DNA from: an uncultured Flavobacteriaceae bacterium
GTDB lineage: Bacteria; Bacteroidota; Bacteroidia; Flavobacteriales; Flavobacteriaceae
DNA length: 64,000 nt
Assembly (NCBI GenBank): GCA_947493175.1
Contig: CANLQD010000011.1
Location: 29,244-93,243 of the forward strand
Reading direction: 5' to 3'
Shown here: piece by piece, positions 42,671-51,104 of the stretch
Layout: each line of letters begins with the position of its first letter
How positions within the stretch are numbered: position 1 is the first letter of the stretch
Notes under the pieces: generated by a model
What the model was told of the DNA's origin: nothing
Database searches by the model: none
What the model saw: only the letters and a program-made list of their open reading frames with translations
Made by a program: the position numbers and the translations under genes

Positions 42671-42710
42671 GTTGCTTTTGTTTATTCTTTTTTATAAAAA
42701 GTTTAACAAA
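42671..42710 (-). promoter_or_regulatory. Conserved 40-bp upstream block, copy C
   Basis: GTTGCTTTTGT-N16-AAAGTTTAACAAA, the same as at 39841-39880, 134 bases before the start of the three-domain FAS1 gene. Confidence 0.6.
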
Positions 42711-43063
42711 TATTTGATTCTGTTTTGAGGTTGCAAAAACAACATCGTCTGAATCATGCCAGGGAGTAATCTATCTGACAGGAATCTCAAGTGCACATTG
42801 GTTCGGATATTGGTCTTTACCGTTATTTCTCCATATGAATCGGTGTTTTGGAAGTAGTGCATAGTTATAAAGGAAGTGCTATGTATCTTTTTTTAACCTA
42901 TTCCACAACTTCTAGAATGACCGTTGGGTTCTTATAAAGTGTCGTTTTAAGTAGTTTTCGGTTCCTTCGATAAGCGAAAAACCTTTAAGAAATGGTTAAC
43001 GATGTTACTTGAACAAAAGTTTCCATTTGTGTAATTAATAGGATAAAAGCGATGCGCAATTTG

Positions 43064-43071
43064 TATTTTTG
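43064..43071 (+). promoter_or_regulatory. -7 box before mnmA
   Basis: TATTTTTG fits TAnnTTTG and ends 18 bases before the ATG at 43090. A TTG start at 43069 would lie inside the box. Confidence 0.55.
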
Positions 43072-43089
43072 CACTTCATAAACAACGTC

Positions 43090-44280
43090 ATGAAAAAAGT
43101 AGTGGTCGGACTATCCGGCGGTGTTGATTCCAGTGTGGCAGCCTACCTGCTTAAAGAGCAGGGATACGAGGTCATTGGTCTTTTTATGAAGAATTGGCAT
43201 GATGACTCCGTAACCATTTCGGAAGAATGCCCTTGGTTGGAAGATAGCAATGATGCATTGATCGTCGCTGAAAAACTGGGTATTCCGTTTCAGACCGTCG
43301 ATTTGAGTGCCGAGTATAAAGAACGTATTGTTGACTACATGTTCAACGAGTATGAGAGGGGCCGTACGCCTAATCCGGACGTTCTCTGCAATCGGGAAAT
43401 CAAGTTCGATGTATTCTTAAATTTGGCGTTGCAACTGGGGGCCGACTATGTTGCTACAGGACACTACTGTCGAAAAGGAGTGGTCAAAAACGAAGATGGA
43501 AGCGAGACCTATCAGTTGCTGGCCGGGGCGGACGCCAACAAAGACCAGTCGTATTTCCTATGCCAGCTTTCACAGGAACAGTTGGCCAAAACGTTATTCC
43601 CTATCGGTGAGCTACAAAAGCCCGAAGTGCGTCAAATAGCCTCGGAAAATGAATTGATCACAGCAGATAAGAAAGATTCCCAAGGCCTCTGTTTTATTGG
43701 AAAAGTGCGGTTGCCCGATTTCCTTCAGCAAAAGTTGAAGCCTAAAAAGGGAGTGATCGTAGAGGTCCCTTCAGATACGCCACAGTTGCAAAAAGAGATT
43801 CCCTCTTTTCGAAATAAGGAAAATGAATTGGCCTTTTATGCGGAGAAGCCATCATATGATATTGCCGATGGAAAAATTGTCGGCGAACACCAAGGGGCTC
43901 ATTATTTTACAAAAGGACAACGAAAAGGGTTGGATGTCGGTGGCACCAAAGAACCGCTTTTTGTCATCGAGACCGATGTAGAGGAAAACGTGATCTATAC
44001 GGGGCAGGGAAAATCGCATCCCGGTCTTTATAGAAGAACACTTTTTGTACAAAATGATGAATTGCATTGGGTACGGCCCGATTTGGCTTTAAAAGTAGAT
44101 GAAACGATGGAAGTACGGGCGCGTATCCGCTATCGGCAGCCTTTGGAGAGTGCTACCCTATACAAGGTGGATGCGGGGCTGTATGTGGATTTTAAGAATA
44201 AACAATCTGCCATCACCGAAGGACAATTCGTCGCTTGGTATGTGGGTGATGAGTTGATCGGGTCGGGCGTAATTTCCTAA
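43090..44280 (+). CDS. mnmA: tRNA-specific 2-thiouridylase
   Basis: The 396-residue protein has the PP-loop SGGVDSS (residues 9-15), the catalytic Cys100 in NPDVLCNREIKF and the second catalytic Cys201 in DSQGLCFIG. It puts sulfur on U34 of tRNAs for Lys, Glu and Gln, using sulfur relayed by other proteins and ATP. The start at 43090 (MKKVVVGL) is set by homology and by the -7 box. Confidence 0.96.
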   Translation: MKKVVVGLSGGVDSSVAAYLLKEQGYEVIGLFMKNWHDDSVTISEECPWLEDSNDALIVAEKLGIPFQTVDLSAEYKERIVDYMFNEYERGRTPNPDVLCNREIKFDVFLNLALQLGADYVATGHYCRKGVVKNEDGSETYQLLAGADANKDQSYFLCQLSQEQLAKTLFPIGELQKPEVRQIASENELITADKKDSQGLCFIGKVRLPDFLQQKLKPKKGVIVEVPSDTPQLQKEIPSFRNKENELAFYAEKPSYDIADGKIVGEHQGAHYFTKGQRKGLDVGGTKEPLFVIETDVEENVIYTGQGKSHPGLYRRTLFVQNDELHWVRPDLALKVDETMEVRARIRYRQPLESATLYKVDAGLYVDFKNKQSAITEGQFVAWYVGDELIGSGVIS

Positions 44281-44352
44281 CCCGGACAGTTTCGTTGCAA
44301 GCTTCCAGCGTTCATGGAGGGGTCCATATCAATTCTTCTCAATACATAGACT

Positions 44353-45294
44353 ATGCAAAATCGCATCACACAACTTTTCAGAATCGAATACCCAATAGTC
44401 CAGGCGGGAATGGTTTGGGCGAGTGGATGGCGTTTGGCGTCCGCGGTTTCGAATGCTGGCGGACTCGGGTTGATCGGTGCAGGGTCTATGTATCCGGAAG
44501 TACTGCGCGAACATATTCTGAAATGTCAAAAAGCCACGAGCAAACCGTTTGGTGTGAATGTTCCCATGCTGTATCCCGATATTGATCAATTGATGAATAT
44601 CATTGAAGAAATGGGGGTAAAAATCGTATTTACCTCTGCGGGAAACCCAAAAACATGGACAGGTCATTTAAAGAATAGGGGTATTACGGTGGTGCATGTG
44701 GTAAGCAGTGTCAAATTTGCGGAGAAGGCACAACATGCAGGAGTAGATGCCGTGGTGGCAGAAGGTTTTGAAGCGGGTGGTCATAATGGAAGGGACGAGA
44801 CCACCACCTTAACGTTGATTCCCGCTGTAAAGGAAAAAGTAAGTATTCCCTTGCTGGCCGCCGGGGGTATTGCCAGTGGCAGTGCCATGTTGGCGGCTAT
44901 GGTATTAGGTGCCGATGGGGTGCAGGTAGGAAGTCGATTTGTAGCCAGTGAGGAAGCTTCCTCCCATCCCAATTTTAAACAGAAAGTTGTGGAAGCAGGA
45001 GAGGGCGATACGCATTTGACCTTAAAGGAATTGGCCCCGGTTCGGCTGATCAAAAACAAGTTTTACCAAGACGTGCAGAATGCTTATTCCCAAGGTGCTT
45101 CGGTACCGGAACTGAAGGAACTCTTGGGCCGTGCACGGGCAAAACGAGGAATGTTCGAGGGCGATATGGAGGAAGGAGAACTAGAAATCGGACAAGTATC
45201 GGCACTTATCCACGACATTAAACCTGCTGCCCAAATCGTATCGGATATGCTACAAGAGTTTGAAGTGGCCAAAGACCGGGTACGCCAGTTGTAA
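44353..45294 (+). CDS. Nitronate monooxygenase / FabK-like flavoprotein
   Basis: The 313-residue TIM-barrel protein starts MQNRITQLFRIEYPIVQAGM and has the FMN and catalytic region EGFEAGGHNGRDE with His144, then LLAAGGIASG and GADGVQVGSRF. This is the family of 2-nitropropane dioxygenase and enoyl-ACP reductase FabK. Whether it reduces enoyl groups or oxidises nitronates is open. It stands alone 72 bases after mnmA. Confidence 0.88.
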   Translation: MQNRITQLFRIEYPIVQAGMVWASGWRLASAVSNAGGLGLIGAGSMYPEVLREHILKCQKATSKPFGVNVPMLYPDIDQLMNIIEEMGVKIVFTSAGNPKTWTGHLKNRGITVVHVVSSVKFAEKAQHAGVDAVVAEGFEAGGHNGRDETTTLTLIPAVKEKVSIPLLAAGGIASGSAMLAAMVLGADGVQVGSRFVASEEASSHPNFKQKVVEAGEGDTHLTLKELAPVRLIKNKFYQDVQNAYSQGASVPELKELLGRARAKRGMFEGDMEEGELEIGQVSALIHDIKPAAQIVSDMLQEFEVAKDRVRQL

Positions 45295-45355
45295 CGAACC
45301 TTTGGTATTGTGGCTTTCTTATTTCATAGTTAACATATCTGGTAGCACTGCTCCA

Positions 45356-48300
45356 CTAGGAAGATGGTTCTTCTTTTAGACTTGCCAGATAATGAATCAA
45401 ATCCCGAAGTTCCCGCTTGCTGATCAATCGCCCCATGGCGGGCATTGCCGACGGGGAGTTTTCCCTTTTTTTAATTCGGGAAGGAGCAATTTCCATAGGT
45501 TCTGCATCCGAGGTGCGAAGAATTAAGGCTTCTTCTGTTTCTTCTTCCAAAACCCCCGTTACCTGCTGCCCGTCTTTCAAGGTCAGTGATACCGTACCGT
45601 ATCCCGGTGCCAGGCGCGCACTTGGCTCGATCAAGGATTCCAATAGCTGCTCCCGGCTCAAGATGTTTCCGATATTGTCGAGTGGTGGTCCTACTTGTCC
45701 GCCAGCACCGGCCAGGGCATGGCAGCGCACGCACTGTGCGGTAGGATTACTTGTGAATACCGCATATCCCGGCCACCAACTGCCCCCATAGAGCGTCTCT
45801 TTATAAGAATCAACAGAATGTCCTTTTCCTTTTAAGACTTCCATTTGGTCGAGTAAGGCAGTAGATTTTGAAGCTTCCACAGCTTCCATCAAGTCCAGTG
45901 TTACTTCTGGTGAAAGTTGGTTGCGCTGTGCTTTTTGGATCAGGTTGCCCAAGACCCCCTCACTTTTTTCCAAAGGCATATCCCCTAAAACACCCAACAA
46001 CCGTTGTTGCTCCTGGGCCGTTCCGTTTTTAAAGAAGGCATTGACCAGGTTCGGTAGGCGATCTTTGGGAATGTCCATTTGATCCAATAGACCTACGGCC
46101 GTCTCCCGTACCTGCTGCGCCTTGTCGCCCATTCCCAAGTTGAGTACCGTCTCCATATCGTTATATGCCAACTGGCCCAAGGCATGTAGCATAGCGGCAC
46201 GAACGGTGGGGTTTGTATGCTGTTTCATTAGCTGGGCAATATCATCATTGTAACTATCGATTCCCAAAGAAGCGAGTGTTTTGGAGATGCCAACAAGAAT
46301 GTCGGGATTGGTATCCTGTAAGAATTCAGGAATCCCCTTTTCTATTTTTCCTTTGATGGCCGCCGAATCCCTTTTGACTTCACCGCGATAGCGACCGGTT
46401 ACCCGATCCAATACCGAGGGGTTGGCCCAACTGCCCAAGGCTGCCAGCGCTTCTCCCCGTAATTTTGGGTCCACATCGGTGCGCTTTGCAAATTGCAACA
46501 GATTGTTTAAGTGTTCGTCTCCTCCGCTTCGTAAGGCCGCATTGATGGCTCGCCGCAAAAGCGGTTCCGAGCTTAGGTCTTCTTTCGCCAAAAGTTTCGC
46601 CAGGGCGGGTAGGGCAGGTGCAATGGACCAGTCGTCATTGATGGCTCTCGCCGCCTCTGTAACGATATATTCATCTTGGTCATCAAGGAATCGGGCGATT
46701 CCCTCATGCTGCAGCCGTCTCAGTACCAATACCGCTGCCAATCGGAGGCTTCGTTCAGGATGGTCGACTAAAGCTAAGATGGGTGCGGTTTTTCCAATTC
46801 GGGATAAGGCCAATACCGCGGCATGCCGCAGATATAGGTCTTCGTCCTTATTGGTTTCCAATAAAGATAGCAAAGGTGCTACTGCTTCCTCATGGGCAAT
46901 TCGCCCTAAGGCTTGTGCGGCAAAAAATTGTATCCTTGGGTGTTCGCTTTGTAATAACGGTATGAATTCGGTTCCGGCCGCTTCATACCGAACATCTCCC
47001 AATACCTTGATGGCTTGTGCAATAATTTCCGGATCTTCGTCATCTAAAAGTGCCAGCAAAGGTTCTGCATCATCCGGATCGGTAGCCGCTATTTGACCGA
47101 TACCCCAAATTGCATGGATACGTGCCAACTGATCGGTTTCTTCTTCGAGTACTTTCTTGAGCGCACGGTAGCCCCAAAAAGTTCGTTTTGCGAGTTCGAA
47201 CTGTGCTTTCTTACGTATTCGCATGTCGGGATAGCGCAATAGCACTACCAGTTCATCGGTATCTTGGTCCTCGTAATCCAAGGTCATTAAGCGTTGGGTT
47301 TCCAATCGTTCTTGTGCCAAGTCATTTTTATCGGCCGTGACATCCAGCTTCCAAATACGGCCGTAATTTTTGGTACCCCAACCATTGATCCAATCCGATG
47401 CGTACAAAGCACCGTCAGGACCAAATTGTATTGCCGTGGGAAGCACACCGCTCAATACATCGGTCTCTCCATCGAGTTCAAATGAGGCGCCTTTTGGTTT
47501 TAACCCAAAAGACCAGATATGCGATCGTCCCGGATCGCCCACGAACTCCACCAAAAAGAATTTGTTCAGCCAATCACTTCCCAAAGCAGTGCCCGGATTA
47601 AAGGTCATACCTGTGGGGCCGTTATGGTAATTGGTGATGGGGGGAATAATGTAGGCCGCTTGTCCTTCCCATCGCGGCACATAGAGTTTTTCCTCCATCC
47701 ATACATTGTAACCATTGTTTTGAGGGTCGGTATATTTGCCATATTGCCAATTTGCCCGCCATCCGGCATCGGAACCCTCTACGATATGAACCAGACGTTC
47801 GCTTTCTCCCGCATGGTCACCATCATTGTCCGATGAGATGATATTGCCGTAGGCATCGAAAACAAACTCGTGCGTGTTCCGCAAACCGCGGGCGAAGACC
47901 TCAAAATCACTTCCGTCGGGATTGGAGCGCACAATTACCCCTTGATTGGGGTAGTGGTGTTTTTCGCCAGCTACCGTGGTGATGCTAGCCCCGATATCGC
48001 CAATGCCCCAGTAGATTTTTCCATCGGGCCCTTCAATCGCTCCAGACATGCCATGGCCACTAAAACCAATATGAACATCGAAGCCATGGGCAATCGAGGT
48101 CTTTTCGTCTAGCACGCCATCCTCATTGGTATCCCGAAGCCGCCACATATCAGGTGCCACCCCGACAAAAACATCTTCTTTCCTAACTAACAAGGCGCCC
48201 GCGACATCGGTAATCTCTTCATTGAAATCTTCCAAAATGCGTGTAGAAGCGTCTGCCAGACCATCTCCATTGGTGTCTTCCAATTTCCAAACCTCTTCTT

Positions 48301-48775
48301 TCTCCACCGCTAGATCTTTCCAATCATGGATGCTATCGTTGTTGAGGTCGGGAAACCACTCATTCTCTTCGCTCCGTTCCGGCGCAAAGGTTTCGCGCAG
48401 AAAGCTCCTTCGTTCTTCGACAGTCTGCAGGGCGATGGATGGTGTCATCCAATGCTGATACCCGCGAATATCGAATTCCGAGTTCTTTTGCCGATGGGTA
48501 CGGGTCAGGTACACGCTGCCCTCGTCATCGATTTGCATCGCTATGGGGTCGGGTGCCAAAGAGTCCGAAGCCCAAAGGGTCAGTTCTAGGCCGTCGGCTA
48601 CCTTGGCAGCAATTCCCTCTCTTGCTTTTTTCGCCTTGGTACGGCCCAAAACGGAATCTTCCCGAATAGAAAGTGGTGTTTCTTTGGGTTTGTCGGAGGT
48701 AGTGTTGCAGCCCGATACGATACCGATCAACGCAAAAAGGATTACGGCATATGGTAGATTTGGTCTGGATTTCAT
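45356..48775 (-). CDS. PVC-type heme-binding dehydrogenase lipoprotein (beta-propeller, HEAT repeats, cytochrome c)
   Basis: The 1139-residue lipoprotein (VSGC, Cys23) has three parts. A beta-propeller of the sugar/sorbosone dehydrogenase type fills about residues 50-470 (GLRNTHEFVFDAYGNIISSD, shown in part as GLRNTHEFVFD). HEAT-like repeats follow (about 500-990, for example AAVLALSRIGKTAP). A cytochrome c domain is at the end, with CVRCH at 1015-1019 and a Met-containing AMPAMG. Such proteins oxidise sugars or related compounds on the cell envelope and pass electrons to the heme. The substrate is unknown. The next gene upstream is DUF2007. Confidence 0.9.
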   Translation of the reverse strand: MKSRPNLPYAVILFALIGIVSGCNTTSDKPKETPLSIREDSVLGRTKAKKAREGIAAKVADGLELTLWASDSLAPDPIAMQIDDEGSVYLTRTHRQKNSEFDIRGYQHWMTPSIALQTVEERRSFLRETFAPERSEENEWFPDLNNDSIHDWKDLAVEKEEVWKLEDTNGDGLADASTRILEDFNEEITDVAGALLVRKEDVFVGVAPDMWRLRDTNEDGVLDEKTSIAHGFDVHIGFSGHGMSGAIEGPDGKIYWGIGDIGASITTVAGEKHHYPNQGVIVRSNPDGSDFEVFARGLRNTHEFVFDAYGNIISSDNDGDHAGESERLVHIVEGSDAGWRANWQYGKYTDPQNNGYNVWMEEKLYVPRWEGQAAYIIPPITNYHNGPTGMTFNPGTALGSDWLNKFFLVEFVGDPGRSHIWSFGLKPKGASFELDGETDVLSGVLPTAIQFGPDGALYASDWINGWGTKNYGRIWKLDVTADKNDLAQERLETQRLMTLDYEDQDTDELVVLLRYPDMRIRKKAQFELAKRTFWGYRALKKVLEEETDQLARIHAIWGIGQIAATDPDDAEPLLALLDDEDPEIIAQAIKVLGDVRYEAAGTEFIPLLQSEHPRIQFFAAQALGRIAHEEAVAPLLSLLETNKDEDLYLRHAAVLALSRIGKTAPILALVDHPERSLRLAAVLVLRRLQHEGIARFLDDQDEYIVTEAARAINDDWSIAPALPALAKLLAKEDLSSEPLLRRAINAALRSGGDEHLNNLLQFAKRTDVDPKLRGEALAALGSWANPSVLDRVTGRYRGEVKRDSAAIKGKIEKGIPEFLQDTNPDILVGISKTLASLGIDSYNDDIAQLMKQHTNPTVRAAMLHALGQLAYNDMETVLNLGMGDKAQQVRETAVGLLDQMDIPKDRLPNLVNAFFKNGTAQEQQRLLGVLGDMPLEKSEGVLGNLIQKAQRNQLSPEVTLDLMEAVEASKSTALLDQMEVLKGKGHSVDSYKETLYGGSWWPGYAVFTSNPTAQCVRCHALAGAGGQVGPPLDNIGNILSREQLLESLIEPSARLAPGYGTVSLTLKDGQQVTGVLEEETEEALILRTSDAEPMEIAPSRIKKRENSPSAMPAMGRLISKRELRDLIHYLASLKEEPSS

Positions 48776-48797
48776 AAGGAGTAAATTGGTTTTAGAA

Positions 48798-49037
48798 TTA
48801 GGATTGTTGGGTATTTTTCCGAACTGTTTCCACGATTTCCCGTGCTTTGGTTTCCTCGTCGTTGTTCACATAAATGTCTACCTGATCGAGCATGGCACTG
48901 GCGAATCCTGCCAGGCGCGCCGATTCGGCCTCATCCTTCACCACTGCTTCGATACCTGCTTCCCGGAGCCTGGCCGCTATTCGTTTTCCCAATAGATTAT
49001 TTCCGCTAAAAATTTTTGCATAGTCTGAGTCCATCAT
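48798..49037 (-). CDS. DUF2007 domain protein
   Basis: The 79-residue protein MMDSDYAKIFSGNNLLGKRI is a DUF2007 domain (IEAVVKDEAES, VDIYVNNDEETKAREIV). Members are thought to be small signalling or regulatory proteins with no proven function. It is 22 bases upstream of the large dehydrogenase gene and on the same strand, so they may form one operon. Confidence 0.78.
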   Translation of the reverse strand: MMDSDYAKIFSGNNLLGKRIAARLREAGIEAVVKDEAESARLAGFASAMLDQVDIYVNNDEETKAREIVETVRKNTQQS

Positions 49038-49086
49038 GTTCTTGTTTTATTTACTTATTGAAAATAGTAAATAATTGTTGAAATAC

Positions 49087-50961
49087 TCATTCAGCAACCA
49101 TTTCGTCTTTTGAGAAGTAACTTTCGTAAGGCGTACATGCGGGCATATCGATTTGATACATTGAATAAAACCGCATAAAAACACTATCTATTGGGAATGC
49201 TTTTGACGATAATTTGGCCATAAAGATCCATTCCTTTTTTAAATCTTCTTGACGTACGCGTTCTTTATTCAGTTTTTTTAAGAGTGCTAAATCTTGATCT
49301 ATACGGTTTTCCGATCCGTAGTGATGATATTTACTCAAAAGTCCATCCAATTCCTTGGTAGATGACGGTTGCAATTTAATATTTAAATGTTCAGTACTGT
49401 TGGTAAGAAATTCCGAAATTGCAATGTTGGGTTGTTCGCTTTTAAAGCCAACTGATATGATTACTGCTTTTTCTTTTTTAGGCATAATCATTTCTCGTTG
49501 GTCTTCGTTACCAACATAAAAGTGGGTCTTGTCTTTTGAATTAAGACGGTATAGGCTTTTGATCGAAGTATATATTATATAGGTATGAACTCGTTCAAAT
49601 GTATTTCCGTTTTCAACAAATACCTCTAGGCCAGTATATTCCCAGTCTTTTGGTTTGATTCCGATATCAATATTTATCCAACCGGTATCAGTCCATTCAA
49701 AACCATAGGTTTCCATACGATATTGTTCTCGTTTTTTTAAAAGTAGCTTATACTCGTTCAGTGCTTTAGAGATTTTATTTCCTTCCTCATTTTTAGCCCT
49801 CACCGCTTCATTTCTGATATTGGTCAGCTCGTCCTTGATTGTTTTTAATCGCTCTTCGTAAAACGTTTTTAGAAGCTCCAGGTTTTTATTTATTCCTTTG
49901 ACGGAACCCAATCTTTGTGCCGCAAAAGATTGAAAGTGATCATGATACCTGTTATCTTCAAGTAATAAGGCAACTATACTATCTATCTCATAAAGTTTTT
50001 TGTCCAGATTATTAATGTATATGTCAATTACGTCCGATCGACAAATTTTAAACATAACTTGTAATCGCTTTTCAAATTCCTTGGTAGCAATAAGGGTGCT
50101 TTGAAAGCTTTCGGATTTAATTGTTTTGATGATGGCAGGATCTATACTTTTAGGACTACGTATACTATCTCCGAATGACTTATGCAACCCATCTACGTTT
50201 GTTGATAACGAATCGATGTAATTTCCAGCTTCAACATCCTTACTGTTGTAGAAAGTCTCGTTGACGCTCAAATCAGGAATTTGTTCTGGGATAAGCTTTG
50301 ATTCGTCAAGAAAAGCGAAACTATAATACAGACTATCGATGAGTTCCTGGGTTGCTTTTTGATGGTTTTTGAAGGGCATTCCTTTTTCTACTTCTTCTGC
50401 GAAACCATAAGGTAAAAAGTCCAACGAATTAATATCGACTGGCATCAACGAATTCTCTAATTTCACAGGGTTAACCCAATTCATATTCCCGTCTCTGTCA
50501 CGGATACCTCTATAGACCATCATCCCAGCTTTCCTTTTAGTGGTCGGAATTTCAATTCGAATGGGACTTGCTGGATTAACAGTTAGTTGTTCTCCTTCTT
50601 TAGTTGCGTTGAAATAAATCATGCCATCAGTCTCCAGCAATTGATTTCCTGAAGTTGTTGTTAGATTGCTCAAGACCATATCTCCTAGAGTGAATGCTTC
50701 TGCCAATTCTATCTGTATGATTCCCTTTACGATAGTACCGTAAGAATCAATAAAGCTATCTTTGGTAAAAGCCAAAAGAGTCCCGTTTTTTCCCTCCAAT
50801 ACAGTATCCTTCTTTGCGTTAATTTCATAGAATTGACTTGCAACAATCTCTTCTTTGAACGGGTCATTAGCCAAAGATTTCTTTGTTACCTTTATATTTT
50901 TTCGGCATCCAACTAATAATAGGGCAATGGTAATGGCCCAAAATAAACGGTGTTTTTTCAT
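49087..50961 (-). CDS. Large lipoprotein, unknown function
   Basis: The 624-residue protein has a lipobox at Cys19 (LLVGC). The N-terminal part (about 30-190) looks beta-rich with AFTKDSFIDSYGTIVKGIIQ, and the middle (about 330-430) is strongly helical with charged residues (LKTFYEERLKTIKDELTNIR), probably coiled coil. I do not recognise a named domain. It sits between DUF2007 and the M28 peptidase, in the same direction. Confidence 0.6.
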   Translation of the reverse strand: MKKHRLFWAITIALLLVGCRKNIKVTKKSLANDPFKEEIVASQFYEINAKKDTVLEGKNGTLLAFTKDSFIDSYGTIVKGIIQIELAEAFTLGDMVLSNLTTTSGNQLLETDGMIYFNATKEGEQLTVNPASPIRIEIPTTKRKAGMMVYRGIRDRDGNMNWVNPVKLENSLMPVDINSLDFLPYGFAEEVEKGMPFKNHQKATQELIDSLYYSFAFLDESKLIPEQIPDLSVNETFYNSKDVEAGNYIDSLSTNVDGLHKSFGDSIRSPKSIDPAIIKTIKSESFQSTLIATKEFEKRLQVMFKICRSDVIDIYINNLDKKLYEIDSIVALLLEDNRYHDHFQSFAAQRLGSVKGINKNLELLKTFYEERLKTIKDELTNIRNEAVRAKNEEGNKISKALNEYKLLLKKREQYRMETYGFEWTDTGWINIDIGIKPKDWEYTGLEVFVENGNTFERVHTYIIYTSIKSLYRLNSKDKTHFYVGNEDQREMIMPKKEKAVIISVGFKSEQPNIAISEFLTNSTEHLNIKLQPSSTKELDGLLSKYHHYGSENRIDQDLALLKKLNKERVRQEDLKKEWIFMAKLSSKAFPIDSVFMRFYSMYQIDMPACTPYESYFSKDEMVAE

Positions 50962-51104
50962 CCTTGCGGGTTTGATGGCAAATGAAGTAATTTCATAAAG
51001 GAAAGATTGGCACTTAGTTAGCCATTAATTGGGATATTACCAATTACCAAAAAACATGCCGTAGACTTAGAAATAAACTCAGAAGTGTTCCTGGTGTTTT
51101 TTGA

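Larger units (their letters stand above)
42538..43089. other. Divergent spacer between FAS1 gene and mnmA
   Basis: No gene. It holds the leader of the three-domain FAS1 gene on the left and the mnmA promoter at the right. The middle, 42720-43040, shows nothing recognisable. Confidence 0.45.

Noticed and set aside
46422..47096. Plus-strand frame of 224 codons
   Set aside because: It is the complement of the HEAT-repeat region of the large dehydrogenase, whose codon pattern explains the open frame.
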